The position numbers were made by a program, and so were the translations under genes. The notes below the pieces were generated by a model. The model ran no database searches. It saw only the letters and a program-made list of their open reading frames with translations, and had not been told where the DNA came from. A stretch of DNA of 64,000 bases from JACJYC01 sp964558465 (GTDB taxonomy: Bacteria; Bacteroidota; Bacteroidia; Chitinophagales; Saprospiraceae): contig CAZLEF010000012.1 in NCBI GenBank assembly GCA_964558465.1, positions 40,351 through 104,350 of the forward strand, in the 5' to 3' direction. Shown here piece by piece: positions 35,833 through 43,142 of the stretch; the stretch's first letter is position 1; each line of letters begins with the position of its first letter.

Positions 35833-36135
35833 TTAAAAGTTCCAGTGTGGTTCCTGAAACTGTCTGTGTTTGTAACATTTAAAATCGGAGGGCTTTAAAT
35901 CGAGATAAAAACAGAGAAAATTAAATACATCCTTTTTTAAATAAGGTGACTTAATGATTTCCTGCTTAACAATATCTTTTCCATAAAACTTCATAATTTC
36001 TACAAAATCATCCCACAAGCCAAAATTCATTACTTTGTCAATAACATAGAATCGATCTTTTTCGAAATCCAAAGAATCGAAATCAATGTCCCAAAAAACT
36101 CGCTTTGAAATATTCGGCTTAACCTGAGATTGCAT
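35833..36135 (-). CDS. DUF6922 protein, antitoxin-position partner of a lost AbiEii toxin
   Basis: 100 residues: KPNISKRVFWDIDFDSLDFEKDRFYVIDKVMNFG, WDDFVEIMKFYGKDIVKQEI and a terminal FKCYKHRQFQEPHWNF, all typical of DUF6922. In Bacteroidota this gene normally sits directly upstream of an AbiEii/AbiGii-type toxin gene; the position suggests antitoxin or accessory role, as inference. The ATG at 36135 is chosen because the frame upstream of it is antisense to DUF2480. The base composition (A/T-rich) differs clearly from the GC-richer neighbours, suggesting acquisition by transfer. Confidence 0.8.
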   Translation of the reverse strand: MQSQVKPNISKRVFWDIDFDSLDFEKDRFYVIDKVMNFGLWDDFVEIMKFYGKDIVKQEIIKSPYLKKDVFNFLCFYLDLKPSDFKCYKHRQFQEPHWNF

Positions 36136-36178
36136 GTGTACTCTAATTGTTTCGAAAGTATAAAGATACGATTTTTTT

Positions 36179-36694
36179 TTAATATTTCCGCTTGAACACC
36201 GGCACAGTTGAACAAGGCTCGCCGAACAAAATGCTTTTGGCGACCGGTTGGAGGCGGCGGCTGATCTCCAGGTAAGCGGCGGGCGGAACGGGTTTGGCGC
36301 CGCAACCCTTGATGACCAGGCGCTGGTCCTGATAAATATCCATTTCCATTTGGGCGATCTTTTCACGGTAGGCAGCGCGCAGCCATTCGCTGTGGTTGCC
36401 CTGGAAGACGTCCAGCGCATAGGGTGCGGCGGCGGTCGTGACCAGCATATAGGCCCACATGGGGATAATGGCGTCGGCGGAACAACAGACGAGCAGCACC
36501 TTTCCGGCATACTGGGTCCAGTCGTGGTTTTTGATGACCTCCCTGAAGTCTTTTTCCCGCAGGATGAGGCCCTGGAAAAGGTGGTCCTTCAGGTCGAAGG
36601 TCGCCGTCTCCTCGGCCGGATAGAACCGTTCCAGGTCGAGGGTAATGAGCCCGCTGTTGGCTACCCGGTTGACTAAAGGTTGTTCGCCGGTCAT
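36179..36694 (-). CDS. DUF2480 family protein
   Basis: 171 residues, no signal peptide. The block ADAIIPMWAYMLVTTAAAPYALDVFQGN, the opening LVNRVANSGLITLDLERFYP and the Cys-rich end GCGAKPVPPAAYLEIS are those of DUF2480, a small family confined to Bacteroidota with no assigned function. Its ATG overlaps the scpB stop by 4 bases, so the two are translationally coupled; a link to chromosome handling is possible but unproven. Confidence 0.85.
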   Translation of the reverse strand: MTGEQPLVNRVANSGLITLDLERFYPAEETATFDLKDHLFQGLILREKDFREVIKNHDWTQYAGKVLLVCCSADAIIPMWAYMLVTTAAAPYALDVFQGNHSEWLRAAYREKIAQMEMDIYQDQRLVIKGCGAKPVPPAAYLEISRRLQPVAKSILFGEPCSTVPVFKRKY

Positions 36695-37290
36695 TCTTGT
36701 TCTTCTTCTTTGTCCAATAAAAATTCTTCCATAGGAGCCTGTTCGCCGATGATGTTTTCCGTCAGTTTGAACTCTTTGGGTTTGGGCATATCATCCATGC
36801 TTTTGAGCCCGAAATAGTCCATAAACCGCGGGCTCGTGCCATAGAGAAGCGGGCGCCCGGGGCCGTCGCTGCGGCCTAGAATGGAAACAAGTTCTTTTTC
36901 CAAAAGTTTTTGGAGGGCATAATCGCAGTTCACGCCCCGGATCCGTTCCAGGTCGCTTTTGGAAACGGGTTGTTTGTAGGCTACGATGGCCAGTGTTTCC
37001 AGAGCGGAACCGGACAGCCGTCTGCGCATGGTTTGCCGGAGGTAAGCCCCTACCACCGGGTGATAAGCGCCCTTGGTGAGGAACTGGTACCCACCCGCGA
37101 TCTCGACCAACTCAAAGGAAAACGAATCGCCGGCGTACCGTTCCTTTAGCTGGTCGACGGCCTTGAGCAGTTCTTCATCCAGAAATTTCATGCCGAACGC
37201 CTCTTCCAGGCAGTTGCTGATATCCACGAGCGGCAAGGGCCCGTCGGCGCTGAAAATAAGGCTTTCGATCTGTTGTGCCAGTTGGTCCAA
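36691..37290 (-). CDS. scpB: SMC–ScpA–ScpB complex subunit ScpB
   Basis: Two winged-helix domains: QQIESLIFSADGPLPLVDISNCLEE and ETLAIVAYKQPVSKSDLERIRGVNCDYALQKLLEKELVSILGRSDGPGRPLLYGTSPRFMDYFGL. ScpB dimers bind the ScpA kleisin and help SMC condense and separate chromosomes. An ATG at 37344 is open in frame, but a TATCTTTG -7 box lies at 37308-37315 inside that extension, so I prefer the TTG at 37290 (DQLAQQIESL), which gives the usual family N-terminus and a leader of about 10 bases. scpA is not adjacent. DUF2480 follows with a 4-base overlap. Confidence 0.92.
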   Translation of the reverse strand: MDQLAQQIESLIFSADGPLPLVDISNCLEEAFGMKFLDEELLKAVDQLKERYAGDSFSFELVEIAGGYQFLTKGAYHPVVGAYLRQTMRRRLSGSALETLAIVAYKQPVSKSDLERIRGVNCDYALQKLLEKELVSILGRSDGPGRPLLYGTSPRFMDYFGLKSMDDMPKPKEFKLTENIIGEQAPMEEFLLDKEEEQE

Positions 37291-37307
37291 AACGGTTGAT
37301 TTTGGCG

Positions 37308-37315
37308 CAAAGATA
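37308..37315 (-). promoter_or_regulatory. -7 promoter box TATCTTTG for scpB
   Basis: Exact TAnnTTTG on the minus strand. It makes the upstream ATG at 37344 untranscribed and decides for the TTG start at 37290. The adjacent 37331-37360 holds a GCC(A)AAGGC(T)TCGGCGG palindrome-like element related to one at 38491-38519. Confidence 0.55.
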
Positions 37316-37412
37316 GTTATTTTTGGTGAGCCCGCCTGCGCCAAGGCTTCGGCGGATGGGAGGGGATGAAACGATTTTTTCTTTTCCGGGGTTATCCACT
37401 AAAAACACGATC

Positions 37413-37985
37413 ATGAGACCTTATCCGACGCTTGAGACCGACCGGCTCATTCTTCGCGCACCTGCCATCAGAGACATTCCGGAAATTGTGGAATATGCCC
37501 GCGATCCCGCCATCTCAAAAACAACTTTGAATATCCCGGCGGATTACCGGGAGAAGGACGCTATTTTTTGGGTCAACCTGGCATTGCAAAGTTTTGAAGA
37601 AGGAAGTAAATATATTTTTGCGCTGGAACTGAAAACCTCCGGGGGGTTCATCGGAGGCATGGGACTGCATCTGACCCCGCAATTCAACCGGGCGGAAGCG
37701 GGTTACTGGATCGGGACGCCATTTTGGGGCCGGGGATACGCTTCGGAAGCCCTGGCCAGGGTGCTGCAGTACGGCTTTGAAACGTTAAGCCTGAATAAAA
37801 TTTATGCAACCCACCTGTTGGAAAACCCGGCTTCGGGCAAAGTGATGATAAAAAACGGCATGATCAAGGAAGGAGAACTGGTGGATCATTTTAAAAAGGG
37901 AGAGGAATACAAAACGGCGGCTCAGTACCGGCTGACCCATGCGGAATATGGGAAGCGGGCTGGATTTAAAGAGGAGATTGTTTAG
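37413..37985 (+). CDS. GNAT acetyltransferase (RimJ/RimL type)
   Basis: 190 residues. LETDRLILRAP is the usual RimJ/RimL opening; FIGGMGLHLTPQFNRAEAGYWIGTPFWGRGYASEALARVLQYGF contains the acetyl-CoA pyrophosphate loop (GRGYASEA) and IYATHLLENPASGKVMIKNGM the closing strand-helix. It transfers acetyl groups from acetyl-CoA to an amine, either a protein N-terminus or a small molecule; the substrate is unknown. The ATG at 37413 was chosen over an upstream one at 37323, which crosses the divergent scpB promoter. Confidence 0.9.
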   Translation: MRPYPTLETDRLILRAPAIRDIPEIVEYARDPAISKTTLNIPADYREKDAIFWVNLALQSFEEGSKYIFALELKTSGGFIGGMGLHLTPQFNRAEAGYWIGTPFWGRGYASEALARVLQYGFETLSLNKIYATHLLENPASGKVMIKNGMIKEGELVDHFKKGEEYKTAAQYRLTHAEYGKRAGFKEEIV

Positions 37986-38010
37986 TTTTGCCCGGTGTTT
38001 TATGGGGTTC

Positions 38011-38076
38011 GGTGTTTCACTGTTTCATGGTTACAGTGTTTCAGTGTTTCAGTGTTAACCATGAAACCATGTAACC
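38011..38076. repeat. GGTTTCAT/ATGAAACC hairpin repeat
   Basis: GTTTCATGGTT (38022-38032) pairs with AACCATGAAAC (38057-38067), with two extra CAGTGTTT words in the loop. It follows the GNAT gene and precedes the Dabb gene on the same strand, so it lies between two plus-strand units. Confidence 0.8.
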
Positions 38077-38116
38077 AGCGGCAACGCTTCATCAAATATT
38101 AAAAATCGCCATTGCA

Positions 38117-38455
38117 ATGTACGAGAACGACAAGAAAAAACTCACCGGAGATTTTGTACACATGGTTTTTTTCTGGTTAAAAAATCCGGAAAAAGAAACG
38201 GACCGGCAAAAATTCCTGCACGAGCTTACCTCTTTTCTGGATGAAACGGAAGTGATCGTCGCCAAACATGTTGGAACTCCTGCGCCGACCAACCGGCCTG
38301 TAATCGACAGCAGTTACACCTTCAGTCTGGTGGTCACCTTCCATAACGGCGCCGACCAGAACATCTACCAGGAACATCCTGCGCACAAACGGTTCATTGC
38401 CAATGCGAGCCCTCTTTGGAACCGGGTGCAGGTGTATGATTCGATTCAGGCTTGA
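38117..38455 (+). CDS. Dabb (stress-responsive A/B barrel) family protein
   Basis: 112 residues with the Dabb pattern: FVHMVFFWLKNPEKETDRQKFLHEL at the start, a middle HVGTPAPTNRPVIDSSYTFSLVVTFHNG, and QEHPAHKRFIANASPLWNRVQVYDS. The fold is a dimeric ferredoxin-like barrel; relatives are induced by salt or act in cofactor or polyketide chemistry, but this one cannot be assigned. It converges with the response-regulator gene over a long hairpin repeat. Confidence 0.88.
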   Translation: MYENDKKKLTGDFVHMVFFWLKNPEKETDRQKFLHELTSFLDETEVIVAKHVGTPAPTNRPVIDSSYTFSLVVTFHNGADQNIYQEHPAHKRFIANASPLWNRVQVYDSIQA

Positions 38456-38464
38456 AGGGGCTCT

Positions 38465-38595
38465 TGGTTTCACGGTTTCATGGTTTTTTACCCACCGTAG
38501 CCTTAAGGCGGAGGAGGGCAGTGTTTCATGGTTACAGTGTTTCATGGTTACAGTGTTTCACAGTTAACCATGAAACCATAAAACCATGAAACCAT
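38465..38595. repeat. Long GGTTTCAT/ATGAAACC inverted repeat containing a GC-rich palindrome
   Basis: GGTTTCA words at 38465-38484 and GTTTCATGGTTACAGT twice at 38522-38554 face ATGAAACC words at 38570-38595. Between them 38491-38519 carries ACCGTAGCCTTAAGGCGGAGG, a separate motif related to 37331-37360. The block fills the gap between the convergent Dabb and response-regulator genes (stops 38455 and 38600). Confidence 0.8.
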
Positions 38596-38599
38596 CATC

Positions 38600-39379
38600 T
38601 CACACCCCCAGCCTTTTCAACAATTCATCGCGATAACTGCGGCTGACGCGGAAAACCTGGTCGTCTTTCATCCGGACGGCGAGTTCGTTTTTGTTTTCGT
38701 AAAGGAGTTCCTTGAGGAAATCCAGGTTGATGAGCGTCGAGCGGTGGATACGGAAAAAGCGGCCGGCGGGCAGTTTCTCTTCCAGATTGGAGAGGGTTTC
38801 GCGCAGCAGGTGCTTTTTGCCGGCGGTCTGAATCTCGACATAGTAGCTGGAGGCATTGATATAGTGGATGGCTTTGAATTCGACAAAAGAGATCTTGCCT
38901 GCCTGGCGGATGGGCAATACCTGTCCGGGCAAAGAGGGGCCCTGGTCGGCCGGCGCCATTTGGCGGATAAAGGCCAGCAATTGCTCCAGATTATTTTCTT
39001 TGGCAGGTTGACGCTGATTGCCCAATGCGACCAGCGCTTTATTGACCGACAATTCAAAACGCTCTTCCTTGAAGGGTTTTGTGAGGTAGTCGAAGGCAAA
39101 GACGTCGAAAGCCCGGATTGCGTATTGGTCGAAGGCTGTTACAAAGATGACCATGGGCCATTCTTCCGGCCGGAGCGCGTCGAGGACTTCGAAGCCCGTC
39201 ATATCCTTCATCTGAATGTCCAGGAAAATAAGGTCCGGACGCTTTTGGCGAATGGCTGCAATGGCCGCTTCACCGCTTTTGCATTCGCCTGCAATATCGA
39301 TTTCGGCCCGGTCTTCCAGGAGGCGCCGGATGCGGAGGCGGGCGAGGGCTTCGTCGTCGATGATGAGGACTTTGATCAT
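38600..39379 (-). CDS. LytTR-type response regulator
   Basis: 259 residues. Receiver domain 1-120: IIDDE acidic pair, phospho-acceptor Asp54 in LIFLDIQM, FVTAFDQYAIRAFDVFAFDYLTKPF with the Lys of the active site. The LytTR DNA-binding domain occupies about 155-259 (YINASSYYVEIQTAGKKHLLRETL, FFRIHRSTLINLDFLKEL). It would be phosphorylated by the kinase encoded directly upstream and regulate target promoters in pairs of direct repeats. The two genes are separated by 70 bases holding a 14-pair hairpin. Confidence 0.95.
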   Translation of the reverse strand: MIKVLIIDDEALARLRIRRLLEDRAEIDIAGECKSGEAAIAAIRQKRPDLIFLDIQMKDMTGFEVLDALRPEEWPMVIFVTAFDQYAIRAFDVFAFDYLTKPFKEERFELSVNKALVALGNQRQPAKENNLEQLLAFIRQMAPADQGPSLPGQVLPIRQAGKISFVEFKAIHYINASSYYVEIQTAGKKHLLRETLSNLEEKLPAGRFFRIHRSTLINLDFLKELLYENKNELAVRMKDDQVFRVSRSYRDELLKRLGV

Positions 39380-39386
39380 ATTTTAT

Positions 39387-39434
39387 TGAGGAATCGAGGA
39401 ACTGAGGAATCGAAATCAATTCCTCGATTCCTCA
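39387..39434. repeat. GAGGAATC hairpin between kinase and regulator genes
   Basis: TGAGGAATCGAGGA (39387-39400) and TCCTCGATTCCTCA (39421-39434) are exact reverse complements. A third GAGGAATCGA copy in the loop (39404-39413) allows an alternative, shorter stem. It lies inside an operon, so it may lower regulator relative to kinase output. The same word builds the tandem array at 62909-63002. Confidence 0.85.
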
Positions 39435-39449
39435 AAATAAACTACTGCA

Positions 39450-40571
39450 TCACACCCGGGCTTTAGCCGGAATGTCGATAAAATTTCGCACACCGGGGTA
39501 AATATTTTCTACATGGAAAATAAAATCGTCGCCATAAACGGTTTTGAGCCGTTCGTAGGTATTGCTCAAACCGGCGCCTTTGGCAAAAATCTGAGCGAGT
39601 TCGGATTCGGGAATGCCCTGCCCGTTGTCGGAAATATTGACCTTCAGCCTGCTGCCTTTTCGCTGGATAATAATCTGGAGCACAAGACTCGGATGTGTCC
39701 GGGAAAAACCATGCCGGATTGAATTTTCGACCAGAGGCTGCAACAGCATATTGGGGATCTCTGCATCTTTGAACGCTCCCTCCTGTTCCCAGATCACCTG
39801 GAGGTCGTCGGAAAACCGGGTTTTTTCGATATCGAGGTATTTGCCGACGATCTCCAGTTCTTCCTTCAAAGGAACAACTTGCACATCGCGGTGATCGAGC
39901 ACCCGGCGCAGGAGGTCGCCCAGGTCTGCGATCATGCTTTTGGCTTTTTTGATGTCCACATCGATCAGAGAGACAATACTGTTGAGGGTATTGAAAAGAA
40001 AATGGGGGTGCAATTGGGATTGCAGCATTTTGAGGCGTGTTTGCAGCAATTGTGACTTCATGGTGGATTGCTGCACCTGGTTGTCGGTGTCGCGCTGGAC
40101 GTAGTAGTAGGTATAAGTAATGCAGACGGTAATGAGGTAGAGCAGGAACAATTTGTCGAAATTGGTGGTGAACCAGATCCAGAACTGCCAATTGTTGTTG
40201 CTCATTTCTTCCGGGTACATCAGCATGGAAACCCCGATAAAAGTTGCAAACCAGACTGCGGATACCACAAAGGCGGTCAGCAGGTGGATAACCATGATCC
40301 TGGCCCAGGATATCTGGGCTTTGAGCAATTTTTTGGTGGTCAGGACAATGAGAAAAACAAAGAGCATGCCTATGCTCCAGGCGATGAGCCGGTCCTGGAT
40401 GACCATGTTCCAATCGACAGATTGGTTTTCCAATCTGGAAAGCGCAAAGGTTCGGACCAGGTTAATGAACTGGGTAAGCGTATAAAGACCGGCGACAACC
40501 AGCAGGAGCCTGGAATCCTTTTTTTCGAAAATCAAACCGCCGGTTTTTTTCGACATCGTGGTTTTGCTCAA
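39450..40571 (-). CDS. LytS-type sensor histidine kinase
   Basis: 373 residues. Four membrane helices (about 20-40, 60-80, 92-118, 140-160) form a small sensor with no recognisable extracellular domain; the cytoplasmic half is the His_kinase/HATPase pair of the LytS-YehU family: phospho-acceptor His190 in LQSQLHPHFLFNTLNS, N-box NMLLQPLVENSIRHGFS and G-boxes DNGQGIPES and GAGLSNTYERL. It sits directly upstream of its LytTR regulator and is likely co-transcribed with it. The signal is unknown. Confidence 0.94.
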   Translation of the reverse strand: MSKTTMSKKTGGLIFEKKDSRLLLVVAGLYTLTQFINLVRTFALSRLENQSVDWNMVIQDRLIAWSIGMLFVFLIVLTTKKLLKAQISWARIMVIHLLTAFVVSAVWFATFIGVSMLMYPEEMSNNNWQFWIWFTTNFDKLFLLYLITVCITYTYYYVQRDTDNQVQQSTMKSQLLQTRLKMLQSQLHPHFLFNTLNSIVSLIDVDIKKAKSMIADLGDLLRRVLDHRDVQVVPLKEELEIVGKYLDIEKTRFSDDLQVIWEQEGAFKDAEIPNMLLQPLVENSIRHGFSRTHPSLVLQIIIQRKGSRLKVNISDNGQGIPESELAQIFAKGAGLSNTYERLKTVYGDDFIFHVENIYPGVRNFIDIPAKARV

Positions 40572-40757
40572 TTTGCTGTAAAGTTACGGCTTGTATCGGA
40601 TTGGCAAAAATTGTTCGCTTCAGGGGACCGGCCGTTGGCTGCACGAAACGGCTTGTTCGCAGCTTTGAGGTTTTACAGCCCGATGATTGGGCTTAAATTC
40701 GGACCAGGAATTCAATGTGGCACTTTTTAAATCACCCGACTTAAGCTGTATGGCATT

Positions 40758-40790
40758 GGCGAATAGAAACCGTTCTATTCGCCTTTTTTA
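40758..40790 (+). terminator. Plus-strand intrinsic terminator between two minus-strand genes
   Basis: GGCGAATAGAA (40758-40768) pairs exactly with TTCTATTCGCC (40773-40783) around ACCG, followed by TTTTTTATTTT. It points along the plus strand, yet the genes on both sides (kinase and lptF/G) are on the minus strand. It implies a plus-strand transcript arising in 40572-40757, where I see no gene. Confidence 0.8.
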
Positions 40791-40816
40791 TTTTCTGCAA
40801 GGGCTGTCAGGTGTTG

Positions 40817-41905
40817 TCATTTTTGGGCGCGGAGCACCAGCAAGACGGCCACAGAAGTGAAAATAATGTTGGGCAGCCAGATGCCGACCAGGGGAGAAAG
40901 TGCCTGACCGTTGGCAAAAACAATTGCAAAACGGGATAAAAAAATATAGAGTGCGCCGATGCCTATTCCAATAGCCAGGTGAAGCCCCATCCCTCCGCGA
41001 ACTTTTCGGGCTGCAACGGAGACGCCGATGATGGTAAGAATAAAAATGGTAAAAGGTTCGGCCGTTCGCCGGTACAACTCAACGAGGTATTTTTCCAGGT
41101 TTCCGACACCCCTGCTCTTTTGTTTTTTGATATAAGCCCTCAATTGGGCAGTAGTCATCATCGTCTGTTGTTCGATAAAATCGACAAAATCTTCCGGAAA
41201 CAGGTTGATGGTGGTGTCCATCTGTTCTCCGCGACCCAGGGTCAGCGTTTCCTGCTGGCCGTTGAAAGTACGGATCTCATAATTGCGAAGCCGCCATTTG
41301 CCGGGTTCGCCGAGAAAATCGGCCGAACCCGCTTTTAACAAATAAACCAGTTGATTGCCGTCGAATTGTTCAAGCCGGAAATTCCGGATGCTGCTGTCTC
41401 GTTTGTTATACCGGTTGACATAAACCTTGGTTTGGGGCCCTACAAACATGTGGACGTCATTGGTGCGGCCCTTGTCGTTGGTTTGCGCAAAGTACTTGTG
41501 CTCCAGGTCCAGCCGGGTTTTGTTCCCTTTCGGAATAAAATAATGGCTCCCGATCAGATAAAGAAAGGCCAGAAATGAGGCGGAGAGCAGGTAAGGGCGC
41601 ATTAGCCGTTTGAAACTCACGCCGGCATTAAAGATGGAAATGATCTCCGAATTATAAGCCATGCGGGACGTAAAAAAGATGACGGCGATCAGGGTAAACA
41701 GCGGCCAGAGCAGGCCATCTATAAAAATGATGAAGTTGGGATAATATTGAAAAATGATCTCCTCTTTGGTGATCGGTTCTTCTATGAATTTTTCAACTTT
41801 TTCACTGAAATCGATCACCACGGAAATGAGGGTAAAGATCAGGACCGTAAAAAAAAAGGAACTGAGAAATTTTTTGATGATGTATTTATCCAGTGTTGTC
41901 AGCAT
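40817..41905 (-). CDS. LptF/LptG family permease (lipopolysaccharide export)
   Basis: 362 residues. Three helices at the N-terminus (LDKYIIKKFLSSFFFTVLIFTLISVVIDF opening, then two more to about 125) and three at the C-terminus enclose a periplasmic beta-jellyroll (about 140-270). The family opening YIIKKFLSSFF and the coupling blocks MAYNSEIISIFNAGVSFKRLMRPYL are clear. LptF/G with LptB pulls LPS from the inner membrane towards LptC. Only one of the pair is encoded here, so it cannot be told whether it is F or G. It follows tgt by 89 bases, a recurrent order in this phylum. Confidence 0.9.
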   Translation of the reverse strand: MLTTLDKYIIKKFLSSFFFTVLIFTLISVVIDFSEKVEKFIEEPITKEEIIFQYYPNFIIFIDGLLWPLFTLIAVIFFTSRMAYNSEIISIFNAGVSFKRLMRPYLLSASFLAFLYLIGSHYFIPKGNKTRLDLEHKYFAQTNDKGRTNDVHMFVGPQTKVYVNRYNKRDSSIRNFRLEQFDGNQLVYLLKAGSADFLGEPGKWRLRNYEIRTFNGQQETLTLGRGEQMDTTINLFPEDFVDFIEQQTMMTTAQLRAYIKKQKSRGVGNLEKYLVELYRRTAEPFTIFILTIIGVSVAARKVRGGMGLHLAIGIGIGALYIFLSRFAIVFANGQALSPLVGIWLPNIIFTSVAVLLVLRAQK

Positions 41906-41994
41906 TGTTTTTTGGTCGTAAGCCGCAGGTCGTAAGTTGGATGTTCATCCCCTCACTTCGTTTGAAGGGCCCTGCAAAATAAATATGGTGAATA

Positions 41995-43128
41995 CTACAA
42001 CCTTCGCGCCAATTCCGGAACCAGCCGCTCTTTCCAAACGGCAAAATCACCCGCAATGATATGTTTCCGGGCTTCTTTGACTAACCATAAAAAGAAAGAA
42101 AGGTTGTGCAGGGAAGCAATTTGATAACCCAAAATTTCACTGCTGTGGATGAGATGGCGCAAATAGGCTTTCGAATGGTTCCGGCTGGTTGGGCAGGGGC
42201 TTTCAGGGTCAATAGGGCTGAAGTCGTCGCGCCATTTCTGGTTTTTGATATTGATCATGCCGTTGGCGGTATAGAGCAGTCCGTGGCGTGCATTGCGGGT
42301 CGGCAGCACACAATCGAACATATCCACACCGAGGGCGATGCATTCCAGGATGTTGACCGGTGTGCCGACTCCCATCAGGTACCGGGGCTTATCCCTGGGC
42401 AGAATGCCGCAAACGAGATCGGTAAGCCGGTACATATCCTCAGCCGGTTCGCCGACGGAAAGACCTCCTATGGCGTTACCCTGCCGGCCGGAAGCGCCAA
42501 TGGTTTCTGCGGATTCCCTTCGAAGGTCTTCATAGGTGCTGCCCTGCACGATCGGGAAAAGGGTTTGCTCGTATCCGTAAAGGCCTTGTGTGGCGTCAAA
42601 GTGTTGACAGCAGCGTTCCAGCCAGCGATGGGTAAGTTCCATGGATTGCCGGGCGTAGCGGTAATCGGAAGGGTAAGGCGGACATTCATCAAAAGCCATC
42701 ATGATATCAGCGCCTATGACACGCTGGATATCCATAGCGCTTTCGGGGCTGAAAAAATGACGGCTGCCGTCGATATGAGATTGAAAAGTAACGCCTTCTT
42801 CCGTGATCTTTCGCCGGTGGCTGAGGGAATAGACCTGGTAGCCGCCGCTGTCCGTCAGCAAATTGCGTTTCCAGCCCGAAAACCCGTGCAATCCGCCGGC
42901 CTGCCGGATCACATCCATGCCCGGGCGCAAATACAAGTGGTAGGTATTACCCAGAATGATCTGTGCGCCGATCACGGTTTCCAGTTCAAGGAGGTGGATA
43001 GCCTTAACGGCGCCAACGGTACCGACCGGCATAAAAATGGGTGTTTCGATCTCGCCGTGGGTGGTCTGGATGAGGCCTGCGCGCGCATTGGAGTTCGGGT
43101 CGTTATGGAGAAGGGCAAATTGAAACAC
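41995..43128 (-). CDS. tgt: tRNA-guanine(34) transglycosylase, with reduced zinc site
   Basis: 377 residues. It replaces G34 with preQ1 in tRNAs with GUN anticodons. Motifs: FMPVGTVGAVKAI, LLTDSGGYQVYSL with the general-base Asp, GGLSVGEP and MFDCVLPTRNARHG with the nucleophile Asp. In the zinc site region, where well-studied enzymes read ECDCYTC, this one reads ESPCPTS, so two of three cysteine ligands are serine while the following YLRHL and His are kept. It starts 15 bases past the rodA stop within the operon. Confidence 0.96.
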   Translation of the reverse strand: MFQFALLHNDPNSNARAGLIQTTHGEIETPIFMPVGTVGAVKAIHLLELETVIGAQIILGNTYHLYLRPGMDVIRQAGGLHGFSGWKRNLLTDSGGYQVYSLSHRRKITEEGVTFQSHIDGSRHFFSPESAMDIQRVIGADIMMAFDECPPYPSDYRYARQSMELTHRWLERCCQHFDATQGLYGYEQTLFPIVQGSTYEDLRRESAETIGASGRQGNAIGGLSVGEPAEDMYRLTDLVCGILPRDKPRYLMGVGTPVNILECIALGVDMFDCVLPTRNARHGLLYTANGMINIKNQKWRDDFSPIDPESPCPTSRNHSKAYLRHLIHSSEILGYQIASLHNLSFFLWLVKEARKHIIAGDFAVWKERLVPELARRL

Positions 43129-43142
43129 GGCAGTGGGATAAG

